A stretch of DNA of 64,000 bases from Curvularia sp. ZM96 (taxonomy: Eukaryota > Ascomycota > Dothideomycetes > Pleosporales > Pleosporaceae). Within the stretch, counting starts at the first letter, position 1. Every line of letters starts with the position of its first letter. The DNA is taken from the NCBI GenBank assembly GCA_022457065.1, contig JAJGBQ010000005.1, positions 3,844,001 to 3,908,000 of the forward strand. The letters are read 5' to 3'. The notes under the pieces were generated by a model that worked only from the letters and a program-made list of their open reading frames with translations, searched no databases and was not told the origin of the DNA. Shown here piece after piece: positions 22,701 to 33,388 of this stretch. Both the position numbers and the translations under genes were made by a program.

Positions 22701-23464
22701 ATGTCCTTCTCTCGAACTCTTGTATCATCTTTTGCCAGAGCTGCTCCCAGGCCCCAGATCACTCGTGTCACAGTAAACAACAACTTTGCCTCATTCCGTG
22801 CCCGTGTTGCAGCCATGTCGACCATTTCCGACGTCATTATCAAGGACCACCGCGAACTCGAGCAGTACTACAACGAGGTCATTAACTCGGACGATGTCGA
22901 CCACAAGACTCGATTCGGCAACCAGTTTACTTGGGAGCTCGCCCGACACTCTGTAGCCGAAGAGCTGCTTGTCTATCCTGCCATGGAGAAGTACATTGGC
23001 GGCGCCGAGGGCAAGGAGCATGCTGAAAAGGACCGTCAACAACATCACCAGGTCAGTGAACCTTGTCTGTCTTATATCGTTTATCGAATCATGCTAACAA
23101 GCAATAGGTCAAGGAATTGCTCAAGGAATTCCAGAACATGAAGGCCACCGACTCCGCCTACGTCCCCAAGCTGAAGGAGCTCTGGGCAGTCCTCGGTCAA
23201 CACATCAAGGAGGAGGAGAAGGATGACCTGCCAGCCCTCGAGAAGGCGATATTAGCAAAGGGAGACAAGGGTACTTCAGAGAGCTTGGCCAAGAACTTTG
23301 GCAGGACAAAGATGTTTGTTCCTTCAAGGAGCCATCCCAGCGCTGGCGAGAACCCTCTGTTTGAGGGCCCAATGGGCATGCTCGCTGCTCCTCTCGATCA
23401 CATTGCCGACATTTTCCGCAAGTTCCCTGACAACACCATCAGCCCTAATCCGTCAAAGAAGTAA
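22701..23464 (+). CDS. Hemerythrin-like (HHE) protein with probable mitochondrial presequence
   Basis: Two exons: 22701-23051 and 23108-23464, intron 56 bp with a GCTAAC branch site; 235 residues. The first 35 residues are rich in Arg, Ser and Ala without acidic residues (MSFSRTLVSSFARAAPRPQ), like a mitochondrial targeting sequence; a second Met at 39 (MSTISDVIIKDHREL) could start a cytosolic form. The hemerythrin ligands are all visible: DVIIKDHREL, ELARHSVAEELLVYP, EKDRQQHHQ and LGQHIKEEEKDD. This is the HHE pattern of a four-helix bundle binding two irons. In fungi, related proteins are linked to iron, NO or oxygen handling, but no activity can be assigned. It is not closely similar to the hemerythrin-like gene at the left edge. 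Confidence 0.9.
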
Positions 23465-23942
23465 GCGATTACTGGGGATACTAGTTCGAGCGATGCACAT
23501 GACGGCGCTATATGGAGTTGTGGAAGTTCCAACATGCCGATTGATGGTTAATGTAATTTCTTCAAGTATGCAGATATGAATAAGCATAACTCACTTCTGG
23601 AACCTTTTTCATGACTGTCTATCACAAACGCGCTTTAGTGATGATTGTATGTTATCCACAAGCGCACATCCTATTGTAAGAGTGGCACGAAGTTGCATGC
23701 GTGTTGTACGTCATTCATACTCGAGATATGTACTCGCAGTCCTTCGGAAAACCACTATGCTTCCTTTGACATATGTCCCCTTATTCGATCCAAAATTTAA
23801 GTCACAGCGCAGCTGGGAAGGAAACGAGTAAAGTCGGTCTAAAGAGAAGACAAGTAACAACCATCAATCCACTCATAGCCTGTATACACATTGGCGCTTT
23901 CTAAGTTCAAATATCACTTTTTGAATACTGCTGAAACAAGTC
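23465..23942. other. Convergent intergenic region
   Basis: 3' flanks of the hemerythrin gene (+) and the rhodopsin-like gene (-). No feature was recognised. Confidence 0.5.
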
Positions 23943-25303
23943 CTAATCCTTCGCCGAGGTTGCGGGGTACGCTGGTTCTAGACTTATATCGTCGGAAGAT
24001 CGGTGGGAAACCGAGTACGGCTCTTTCGACGGCATATCTCTGAGCTCAGTGGTGCTCTGATAATGGATCTCACTCTGTACGTAGATTACATTGTCATTGT
24101 TAGATTTTGGTTTGAGCGCGCTCTCGTTGAATCGTGTCCCCGTATCGGCGTATTGACGGGACGTCGCGTCCTTGCCACTTGATGATCCCGTTAGTATAGC
24201 GGGTAATATTCGCTTCATCAGTGGTCGGAGCGTGGGGATGCAGGCACATGCTATGCCCAGGCTGGTTTCAACGGTGGAGAGGTAGCTGACGACGGCTACC
24301 GCCCACGTTGCGTCGGTCCAGTCGTATTGCGTTCCGACGAGCATATGGAGTCTAATGGCCGAGATGATGCACACACTGCCAATGTGTGAGCCTAGTTTCT
24401 TTGGTAGAAAAGTGGTAAGGCGGTTCCTTACGCTAAGCCCATGCACAAGACTACCAAAAGATATACTTTACGCAGCGTGTTGATCTGCAGCTGAACTACA
24501 GATTTGATTGGGATGATGAGAACAAGGAAATCGGTGACCATGTTCATAACAGCGTTGGCGGTGACCATTCTGGCACCTGTCAGCAAAGCTAAAGGGCTCG
24601 TTGTACACGTTTTGGTACTACGTTGCTTACGCGTTATCATTGAGACATGTTTGCGGTGTTGTAATCGTGATCGACTCGAAGGAGCAGATAAGCGGAGTGA
24701 ATATTCTTCACAGAAGGTCGAGTTAGCTTTGACTTTGTTTAAACGTAAGCATAGTAGATCAACATACTGTTGCGCAGCTCCCCACAACAAGAGCAGTGCG
24801 GTGCCCCAGCCACAAATAAGTCGCATAGCTTGACCTGTGAAAATCTTTTTGTACTGGAGTAGAAGCGATATCTTGGTCGCAATTTGCGCCGCGTTGTAGA
24901 ATGCCATTGCCATCATCATGGTCTTCCTTTTAGGTCAGCCTGGTCGGAACTGACGATTCGTTCTCTTAGTGGACCTTTTTTACCTTCCAAAAATTCGGCA
25001 GCTTGTCCTCCACAAATGCGATATGTCGTCCCATGCCCGCAACTATGACCATTGCGTAATTGACCGCTGACACTCCCAAGTTCAGAATCTGTGCTACGAG
25101 AATCGCATAATCATCAGATCCGACATTTCGCAGAATCCTTCGCCTATATAGACTCCTATTAGACCACTAGCCCCAGGACTTTTCTGGGAAGTTTATAGTT
25201 ACCTGGTGTATAATCGCAGAGCGACGCAGACGCATGAAAATATTGAGAAGACAGTAACGATGGCGACAGTTTCAGGAACCTTCATATTGTCAGAACAGTG
25301 CAT
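23943..25303 (-). CDS. Fungal rhodopsin-like seven-helix membrane protein
   Basis: Six exons assembled on the minus strand: 25303-25203, 25143-24984, 24922-24768, 24705-24631, 24569-24432 and 24375-23943; introns 53-63 bp; 353 residues, all phases consistent. The order of motifs is that of the fungal rhodopsin-domain family: VFSIFSCVCVALRLYTRR, GSDDYAIL, VIVAGMGRHIAF, FWKTMMMAMAFYNAAQ, ATKISLLLQYKKIF, NAVMNMVTDFLVLIIP, VCIISAIRLHML and TVETSLGIACACIPTLRP. Seven hydrophobic segments and a cytoplasmic C-tail of about 120 residues are seen. No CFEM domain precedes it, so it is not a classical Pth11 receptor. The ligand is unknown; such proteins are numerous in filamentous fungi. An upstream Met at 25546 would require a further exon and was not used. 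Confidence 0.85.
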
Positions 25304-27514
25304 CTTCGCAGCATCAGGGGAGTTTTCCTGCGTACTCTGGATTCTTCTGCATATTTCTGGTCGTCAGTCATGATGCTCAAACTCACGAGTGAGCGTGCAT
25401 GTAACACGAGCAATATTCGTTCGTAGATTCAATGGCCCCACAGTCAGTCTTAAACTAAGACCTCCAAAAGGAAAACGTGATAGGGAGCGATAGCCCTCTC
25501 CCGGGAACTTGGATTTGCCTCGTATGGGAGACGCCTCGCGAGACATGCTTCGCTTCTAGTCTACGCCACGCTGTAGCTCGTCAAGTGACTGTCCAATGGG
25601 CACTGCGTATGTGCGTTCTAGTGTACATTGTTCGAGGCCATAGCTGATCAGCCATCCCTCAGCATGGCTTTAGCGGACCATCCACAGAACCATGGAAAAG
25701 TTGAGAGCTGTGACTTCAGCCACGGTTCCGCGGAGCTCGTCATTCTCAGTACAGAGCATCCCGACTTGTGCACTGTCGCAGAACTCAGACCCTCATACAG
25801 GACCGGGAGTTGTGATGGCGTCATCATAGCTTATGTCTCGTATTTTTTAGAGTGGTTAGATGAAAATTCAACACAAAATCTTTCTATCCTTACCCAGCTC
25901 TTCATTGGCGTTGTTCTGGACTGTGTTGAGTTTTGGTTTCAATATTTGGAATTTAGACAGGCCACAACCTGCTCACTCGATAGGTGTAAAGCGCCGGGAA
26001 TGGTTCGGACGTGTAATCCGCGATGGACATGACACAAAGAAGATATCAAATGACCCGGGGTGGCTAGTTGCGTTGTATGATAGTGGGAGCTAGTCAACCT
26101 TCTCGAATGTGGCTGCTTCCGCGGAAACCTTATTCTGCTCGCTTCCGCAGTCAATTCGTCGTCCGGTTCGCCTCACCTTGTAGACAGCGTCTGCCCCTTT
26201 AAAAATCATTCTATGCTAAGCTTTTTCCACATGGAAGACGAGGAGTAATGGCATGTTATTTGCTGAGTCAGTGTATGGCGTTATTCCCGTTATCTCCATA
26301 AGGAAAAAGCCCCGACTTCCTGCCTATTCAGTGCCAGAAACCATGGTAGGTTTGCCCTACTGTCACACATCAGCTGCATCACAGACACGAATTGTGAGTG
26401 ATTGACATAGAATCTGATCATACCGTACTGCACTAGCATGCACACACTGTCAATCTTTCTTGTTCGTTGCACGCTTCGGAAAGTTTCTCGATCCGAGGCC
26501 AATGGCGGCCCGCTTCTATTTTGGATCTGTGACGGTGTAAAGATTCGCGCGAGCGGAGTAACTACTACAATCGTGAAGAATACGGGGTTGCAGTATTGAG
26601 GGTTAGGCTTCGCTTGCCCCGTAAAATCTAGTAGTAGGATACACACGTGTTGTAGGTGATACAAGCAGACCCTGCATATTAGAAAATCCCCGTAGCTCAA
26701 GTAATACAATACCTACGGTGTCCTGTTAGGGACCAGCGCATAGTACACGCCGACGCCAATTAACGATTTCGTCATGATGTTCAGTAAATAAACGAGGAAA
26801 ATCACAAAGTAGTAGCAGTATGTAGTTACTTTCTACTAAATACCTACTCTGCATTGTAGGCTACGTAGGGTACGCTACAAAGCTTGAGTTCAATACTCCA
26901 GATGCCACGCGGAACTCAATTTAATAGACGCGATGCCCATCTTCAAGCCAGAACAACTACGTGATCCAGCGTCCTCACTAGCTGAACAGCTTTCTCCAGA
27001 CGTTCTTAGTTCGAGAAGAACATATTGTAGGACAAATGGAGGTGCCATATACATGCGTAGTCATGGGAGCGATGCGAACAACCAATCATAACTACACCCA
27101 AATCTCACCTGCAGCAAAAAGAAACTACTTATATTTGTACACTTACTTATCAGCACGCCGGAAACATGCAGCCTACAGAGCGAATCCCCCTCACTGACTC
27201 GGCTATTAAGACAGTGTCCCTTTTACCCCATATCATCCTGGTGCTGGAACCTCGGCAACAGCCTTGTCCCCGCAGCGAGTAGCTGTGGTTGAGTCGGCTT
27301 AGGCAACGTGCTAACGCGATAGGGAAAATGCCAACTCCCAGTATGGCTAAGCTATCTTTTGAGTAAGATACGGACGCAAGCACCGGAGCGGATGACTGTG
27401 GTTATCCGATGCTTATACTCGTCACAACATGCAGTACTTAAATCGAGGTAATATACTTGACAAGTACGGGTACAGTAATCAGAAAAAGAAGGACCAGTCT
27501 CATCAACCGCAATC
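25304..27514. other. 2.2-kb gene-free stretch
   Basis: No gene is supported. Frames such as 26290-26709 minus and 25628-26032 plus have no domain or splice partner. The stretch at 26560-26900 has many TAG/CTA-containing words (for example TAGGCTACGTAGGGTACGCTA near 26860) and uneven composition, so it could include decayed repeat sequence, but I recognise no element. The last 300 bp are the promoter of the acyl-CoA synthetase gene, with one CCTCGG at 27250-27255. Confidence 0.45.
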
Positions 27515-29258
27515 ATGGTGATAAAATCACGTTTGTCAGTCCCAATACCCCAGGTCTCGCTGCCAACATACATTTTCGATTCTCCGACCGCAGAACTACC
27601 CAACAAACCGATCTTCCTTTCTACCAGCAACCCAGACAAGCATTTCCTCACCCTTCAGCAGTACCGGCAATATGCAAAGCGTGTTGCTTCTGGGCTCCGC
27701 CGCGCGGGACTACAGCCTGGAGACCCCGTGCTATTATTCTCATCAAACACTGTATTCTTCCCAGCCGTCGTCATGGGCGTCATCATGGCCGAAGGAATCT
27801 TCACTGGAGCCAACCCAACCTACGTAGCCCGAGAACTCGCATATCAACTCCAAGACAGCGGCGCGCGGTATCTCATCTGTGCAGAGGGTAGTCTCGATAC
27901 GGGAATCGCAGCTGCAAAAGAAGCCGGCATGAGTTCAGATCAGGTCTTTGTTTTTGACGATGGAGCAGCAACGTTTGAGGGCCGCAAAGTGGAAAAGAGC
28001 ACAGAACTGGGACATATTCGGCACTGGACTGAGCTTCTTGATACCCCAGAAAACGGCGATGCATACGTATGGCCTGAGCTGCGCACTGCCGAGGAACTGG
28101 ACCGCATAGTCGCACTCAACTACTCGTCCGGCACTACGGGCGTTGCAAAAGGCGTCATGATTACACACAGAAACTACATCGCAAACATTGCTCAGCACCT
28201 GTCCAATACCGCTGCTCAGGACGGCTACCAAGAGTCGTTGAAGCGAAAGGTTTATCTTGGTTTCCTCCCCATGTACCATGCCTTGGCACAGGCCGTGCTC
28301 TGCGTGGGTGCAGTGAGAGAGCGCGTTCGGGTGTACGTTATGCCCAAGTTTGATTTCCTGCAAATGCTGCAACATGTGCAGAAGTACCGCGTCACAGACC
28401 TCGTCTTGGTACCACCGGTCATCGTAGCCATGGCCAAGCACCCAGCAACCAAGAAATTCGACCTCAGCTCCGTTGAGAGAGTGGGCAGTGGTGCTGCCCC
28501 GCTCGGCAGTGAAATTATTGAGGAGTTCGAACGCCTTTTCCCAGATGGTAGGATCCGGGTCACGAACGGCTGGGGCATGACGGAAATGACGTGTACTGCT
28601 ACTCTCCACCATCCTGCAGTCCAGTATCGTGCTTCTTCCGTGGGAGAACTGGTACCGAACCTCGAGGCAAAGATTGTCTTGGATGATGAAGGCAAGATTG
28701 AAGCCCCCCGTGGCGAAAGAGGTGAAGCTTGGATCCGGGGCCCCAACGTCATGAAGGGGTATTGGAAGAAGCCTGGTCCGACTGCAGAGACATTGACGCA
28801 GGACGGGTGGTTGAAAACGGGAGACATAGCATATGTGGACGACAATAATCACTTCTACATAGTCGACAGAAAGAAGGAGCTGATCAAAGTTAAGGGGCTA
28901 CAAGTTGCGCCAGCAGAACTGGAGGCTCTCTTATTGGACCATTCTGAAGTGCAAGACGCTGCTGTGATTGGGGTTAAGATGTAAGTTTTTAGAGCGATTG
29001 GAAAGTATGTCTGCTAATCATGTCAGTGACGGTAACGAACTCCCCCGCGCCTACATCGTGCTTCAGTCTTCGGCCAAGGCCACGCCGGAAACAGCAGCAA
29101 ATATCAAAGCATGGCTAGCGGAGCGGGTCTCCAAGCACAAGAGATTGGAGGGCGGTGTACACTTTATCGATGCGATACCTAAAAATCCATCTGGAAAGAT
29201 TCTGAGAAAGGAGCTGAGGGAGTTGGCTGCGCGGGAAGATGCCAAGGCCAGGTTATAA
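27515..29258 (+). CDS. 4-coumarate-CoA-ligase-like acyl-CoA synthetase, possible PTS1
   Basis: Two exons: 27515-28980 and 29027-29258, intron 46 bp (GTAAGT...TGTCAG); 565 residues. It is an ANL-superfamily adenylate-forming enzyme: the P-loop-like YSSGTTGVAKGVMITH motif (about residue 206), GSGAAPLG, the NGWGMTEMT motif, LKTGDIAYVD and the IVDRKKELIKVKG hinge, then the catalytic Lys in PKNPSGKILRKEL. The reaction is activation of a carboxylic acid with ATP and CoA. Family resemblance is to 4CL-type and peroxisomal acyl-CoA synthetases; the substrate (phenylpropanoid, medium-chain or jasmonate-like) is not resolved by sequence. The last three residues are ARL, a plausible PTS1 peroxisomal signal. 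Start at MVIKSRLSVPIPQ matches the normal N-terminus of the group. Confidence 0.92.
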
Positions 29259-29557
29259 TTGGTTCACTCCATGTGTATGTCTCCGCCTAGATAGAAAATT
29301 ATGATTCTGAAAATCACACAGCAATTGCAGTTTTCATGTTAGACTGGGTCGCGGTGCTGGTAAAGCCTGTGTGAGTCGTTGTACAAAGGTACCAAGTCGC
29401 TACTGCGTCTTTAAACTAGGGTGCCATGTCTGGTAGTCTTTCGAGTGTCTTGCTGTTGATATTGCGTGTCTTCTGCTGCTTTGGTATATACATGCAGCGG
29501 TGTCCGCTCATGACTGTCATTCTCGTGATCTACTGTCAATCTGCGTCTGTCGACGCT

Positions 29558-29971
29558 CTAGTTGCTTCGCTCTCCGGCCTTGGCTGCCCTCAACTCATCC
29601 ATCTTCTTCACGCGCTCCTTAAACTCCTCGTATTGGCACTTCTCGTATGAATGTCGCTCGTTCTGCCCAATACAGTCAGTCGGGCTGCGGTTCGCGCAGG
29701 CATAGAGGGAAATGGGCTTTTACACACCTCGCACTTCCATGGCAGATAGAACTCCTCATGCCGACACCGGTTCAGCGGAATTAGAAGATGTGCGCATGAG
29801 TCTCGGTAGGGCAGCGGCAGTCTAGCAGCACTCATCTCCTCGCGGGTAGCCTCTGCACGATTGTCAGTGTCTGGCGTGCGTAGGCCAAGTACGTCTGGAT
29901 GTGTGGCCGCACTCACTCCGCGGCTCGCCGCCGAGACCAACGGCATGCTTGATGGTGTCGGTGACAGTCAT
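29558..29971 (-). CDS. NDUFB7: NADH:ubiquinone oxidoreductase B18 subunit (NDUFB7)
   Basis: Three exons: 29971-29917, 29852-29728 and 29662-29558; introns 64 and 65 bp; 94 residues. Two Cx9C motifs are intact: C-AHLLIPLNR-C in exon 2 and C-ENERHSYEK-C created by joining exons 2 and 3. This twin-Cx9C (CHCH) hairpin and the flanking LPLPYRD and RHEEFYLPWKC blocks identify the B18 accessory subunit of complex I. The protein is imported to the mitochondrial intermembrane space by the Mia40 oxidative route and needs no presequence. The second Cx9C does not exist without splicing, which supports the model. It is divergent from MBP1 with only 283 bp between start codons. Confidence 0.93.
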
Positions 29972-30254
29972 AATGGCGGCCCAGTGTGGTGTTCGTCGTC
30001 AATGGCACGCGGAGGCAGAGGGGGGCGGGCTGGTGGGCTGGAGGGTCGTTTGCGGGCGAGCTTGGTGAGGTTCACTGCGGTCGGCAAAGGCAAGCTGCCA
30101 CCGCCCGACTCCGATGCTTGGCAGGGCAGGGCAGGCGCGACCGCGGCCCTTCCAACGCGACTTCATCCAGGTGCGACGCGAACTGCAAACACGCCTTCAC
30201 GAAATCACTTGACACGCCTGCGAGACGCCCTTTGTGTCTCATTGAATGGTGAAA
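29972..30254. promoter_or_regulatory. Bidirectional promoter NDUFB7/MBP1 with two ACGCGA sites
   Basis: The 283-bp divergent intergenic region is GC-rich. It holds two copies of ACGCGA on the plus strand (30155-30160 and 30176-30181), each containing the ACGCG core of the MluI cell-cycle box bound by MBF. They lie 75-100 bp upstream of the MBP1 start codon. Confidence 0.45.
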
Positions 30255-32515
30255 ATGCCCCCGGCGCCAGATGGCAAGATCTATTCGGCGACATATAGTA
30301 ATGTGTGTAGCGACAAGCCGCTCTCCGTTCGCTGAATGTCCCTCAGCGCTGCTTTACTACCATGCTTACCAGTCGGCCACCGCCTGCTAACACACGCCCC
30401 AGGTCCCCGTCTATGAGTGCAATGTGAATGGCAACCATGTGATGCGCCGTCGCGCCGACGACTGGATCAACGCTACGCATATTCTCAAGGTAGCCGACTA
30501 CGACAAGCCAGCGCGAACCCGTATCCTGGAGCGCGAGGTTCAAAAAGGCGTGCATGAGAAGGTGCAGGGCGGTTACGGCAAATACCAGGGCACATGGATA
30601 CCGCTCGAAGAGGGGCGCGCGCTCGCAGAGCGGAATGGCGTCCTGGACAAGATGCGTGCCATCTTCGACTACGTACCGGGTGACAGGAGCCCTCCTCCTG
30701 CGCCAAAACATGCCACGGCAGCGTCGAATCGCATGAAGCCGCCGAGACAGACGGCTGCGGCTACAGCAGCAGCAGCGGCAGCTGCCGCCGCAGCCGCGAC
30801 TCGTAATGGTAAACCCGTCCATCCCTTGAATGTATCCATTACTTTGTTGGCTCTGTTCATGCGACCATGTGAGAGAATATGCGCTGACATGTCTTGCAGC
30901 AGCAATCAACAATTCGCAGTCGCAAGTTAGCGAAGACCCGTACGAAGCTTCCCAGATTAGGTCCCAGATATTCCGCGATGAAACGCCGGATAACGAGACA
31001 GTGATTTCAGAGTCAATGCTGGGTGACGCCGATTTGATGGACATGTCGCAATACTCAGCCGACGGTAACAGGAAGCGCAAGAGGGGCATGGACCAAATGT
31101 CCTTGCTGGACCAACAACACCAGATATGGGCAGATCAGCTGCTAGATTATTTCATGCTGCTGGATCACGAAGCGGCCGTCTCATGGCCGGAACCACCCCC
31201 AAGCATAAACCTAGACCGGCCGATTGACGAGAAGGGACATGCAGCGATGCACTGGGCGGCGGCCATGGGTGATGTTGGTGTGGTTAAGGAACTCATACAT
31301 CGAGGAGCACGCTTGGACTGTCTATCGAACAACTTGGAGACACCTCTTATGCGCGCCGTCATGTTCACCAACAACTTTGACAAAGAAACCATGCCCAGCA
31401 TGGTCAAGATCTTCCAACAGACGGTGCACAGGACAGATTGGTTTGGCAGCACCGTGTTCCATCACATTGCAGCAACTACGAGCAGCTCGAACAAGTACGT
31501 TTGCGCGAGGTGGTATCTTGACTGCATCATCAACAAGCTCTCGGAAACCTGGATCCCAGAAGAAGTTACAAGACTTTTGAACGCGGCGGATCAAAATGGC
31601 GACACAGCTATCATGATTGCTGCACGCAACGGTGCCAGGAAATGTGTACGAAGCCTGTTGGGACGAAACGTTGCCGTGGACATTCCGAACAAGAAGGGCG
31701 AAACTGCCGACGACTTGATCCGAGAGCTCAACCAAAGACGACGTATGCATGGCCGGACGCGGCAGGCCTCGTCATCGCCATTTGCACCGCCACCAGAGCA
31801 CCGACTGAATGGACACGTTCCCCACTTGGACGGCGGGCCACTGATGCCGGTGCCGTTCCCCAGTATGGCAGTTCGAGAACCAGTACAATACCGGTCACAG
31901 ACTGCTTCGCATTTGATGACTAAAGTAGCGCCTACGCTGCTTGAAAAATGTGAAGAACTAGCGGCAGCTTATGAAGCAGAATTGCAAGAAAAGGAGGCAG
32001 AATTCTTTGACGCAGAACGTGTAGTCAAGCGGCGGCAAGCAGAGCTGGAGGCTGTACGGAAGCAGGTGGCCGAACTGCAAAGCATGTCGAATGGACTACA
32101 TATCGACCTTAACGATGACGAGGCAGAGAGGCAGCAAGAAGACGAACTACGATTGCTTGTAGAGGAAGCAGAGTCCCTTCTAGAGATTGAACAAAAGGCC
32201 GAGCTACGGCGACTGTGCAGTAGCATGCCACAGCAAAACAGCGATACATCACCGGTGGATATCACGGAGAAGATGCGGCTAGCATTGCTGCTACACAGGG
32301 CACAGCTTGAACGGAGAGAGCTGGTACGAGAGGTCGTGGGCAACTTGAGCGTGGCCGGCATGAGCGAGAAGCAGGGCACGTACAAGAAGCTCATTGCCAA
32401 GGCACTGGGCGAGCGGGAAGAGGACGTTGAGTCTATGCTGCCTGAAATCTTGCAGGAGCTGGAAGAGGCCGAGACGCAAGAGCGGGCCGAGGGCCTAGAC
32501 GGCAGTCCTGTGTGA
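30255..32515 (+). CDS. MBP1: APSES-ankyrin transcription factor, MBF DNA-binding subunit Mbp1
   Basis: Three exons: 30255-30302 (16 codons), 30403-30808 and 30900-32515; introns 100 and 91 bp; 689 residues. The APSES/KilA-N DNA-binding domain spans about residues 15-115 (VYECNVNGNHVMRRRADDW, then INATHILKVADYDK and GKYQGTWIPL). A GCN-coded alanine run of about 13 residues ends exon 2. Ankyrin repeats follow (KGHAAMHWAAAMGDVGVV, TPLMRAV, NGDTAIMIAARNG; residues about 260-410), then a long coiled coil (about 495-600) and a C-terminal helical region. This order is that of Mbp1/Res2, which with the Swi6/Cdc10 partner drives G1/S genes. The short first exon was placed because it supplies the conserved start of the domain in frame. 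Confidence 0.94.
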
Positions 32516-33388
32516 TTTGAGAGTCATGGCCAGACATGTCTTGGATGTATTGATTCCCCGGGCACTTTGTTTCTTTGTTTCTTGGTGGCTGGGCTAGGGT
32601 TTAGGAAGGGTAACGAGCATTTTACGACCGAGAGATAACAGCATGTGTTAGCTCCTAATGAAACGGGGAAACGTGACCACCTCTGCCTTGCTGCCAGTCA
32701 TGCCGTCTCTTTGAAGTTGCAGCACATGGGATTTGGGCTGCCTGCATCCACACGTACTAAGACAAGCAAGTCACTTGACGGTACACCTACATGCACATGC
32801 ATGTTTGGATGCTGGGTCATCTGAGGAAAGATGGCCGCCACGCAAGGCCACTCGTGGCCCTGGTGGTTCGGCTATGCATGCAACTAGAGTATGACGTGAT
32901 TGCGGCGGCAGGCAATGTCATGTCCATACTGCCAAGGGTTTCGAGATAGAAAAAAAACATAAGAGGACACTTTTGGGGAGTTACGATGAGTAAGAAGAAG
33001 TGAATATAGCTTGGCGGCGACGAGGAGATTGGACACACGTGAAAAGACGCGTAGGCAGGGGGAGGGCTCGGCTGCGATTGGACCCTTTGGGCTGCGCAGC
33101 GGAGTTTGCACGGAGGTTACGGCATGCAGGGGGCTTGGCCCTAGACGCTGCTCGCAATGCGCCAGCACCGCGCCAGAAGCCAGATATCACCAGTTTCCAT
33201 AGTACAACCCGTTGCACGCCTGCGCCGGATCCAGCACATTCTCACCGGCGGCACCACCAGTCACCCTCGTATCCAATCGCCCCCACCCGTAACCCCGTCC
33301 CCCTTGTCAGCGCCCACGCTGCAGCCCCGGGCCCACCCGTCATCTGCCACTCACTGCCGTCACTCGCTTTGCCCAACAATTGCCTTAT
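32516..33388. other. Intergenic, MBP1 3' flank and transporter promoter
   Basis: No gene was recognised. Frames from 33000 to 33388 are open on the plus strand but Pro/His-rich with promoter-like composition; they are read as 5' leader of the transporter gene. Confidence 0.45.

Noticed and set aside
26290..26709. 139-codon minus-strand frame
   Set aside because: Cys/Leu-rich start but no domain, splice partner or promoter; may be decayed sequence.
27001..27025. Short inverted repeat GTTCTT/AAGAAC resembling a tRNA arm
   Set aside because: A six-base stem only; no acceptor, D or T arms around it.
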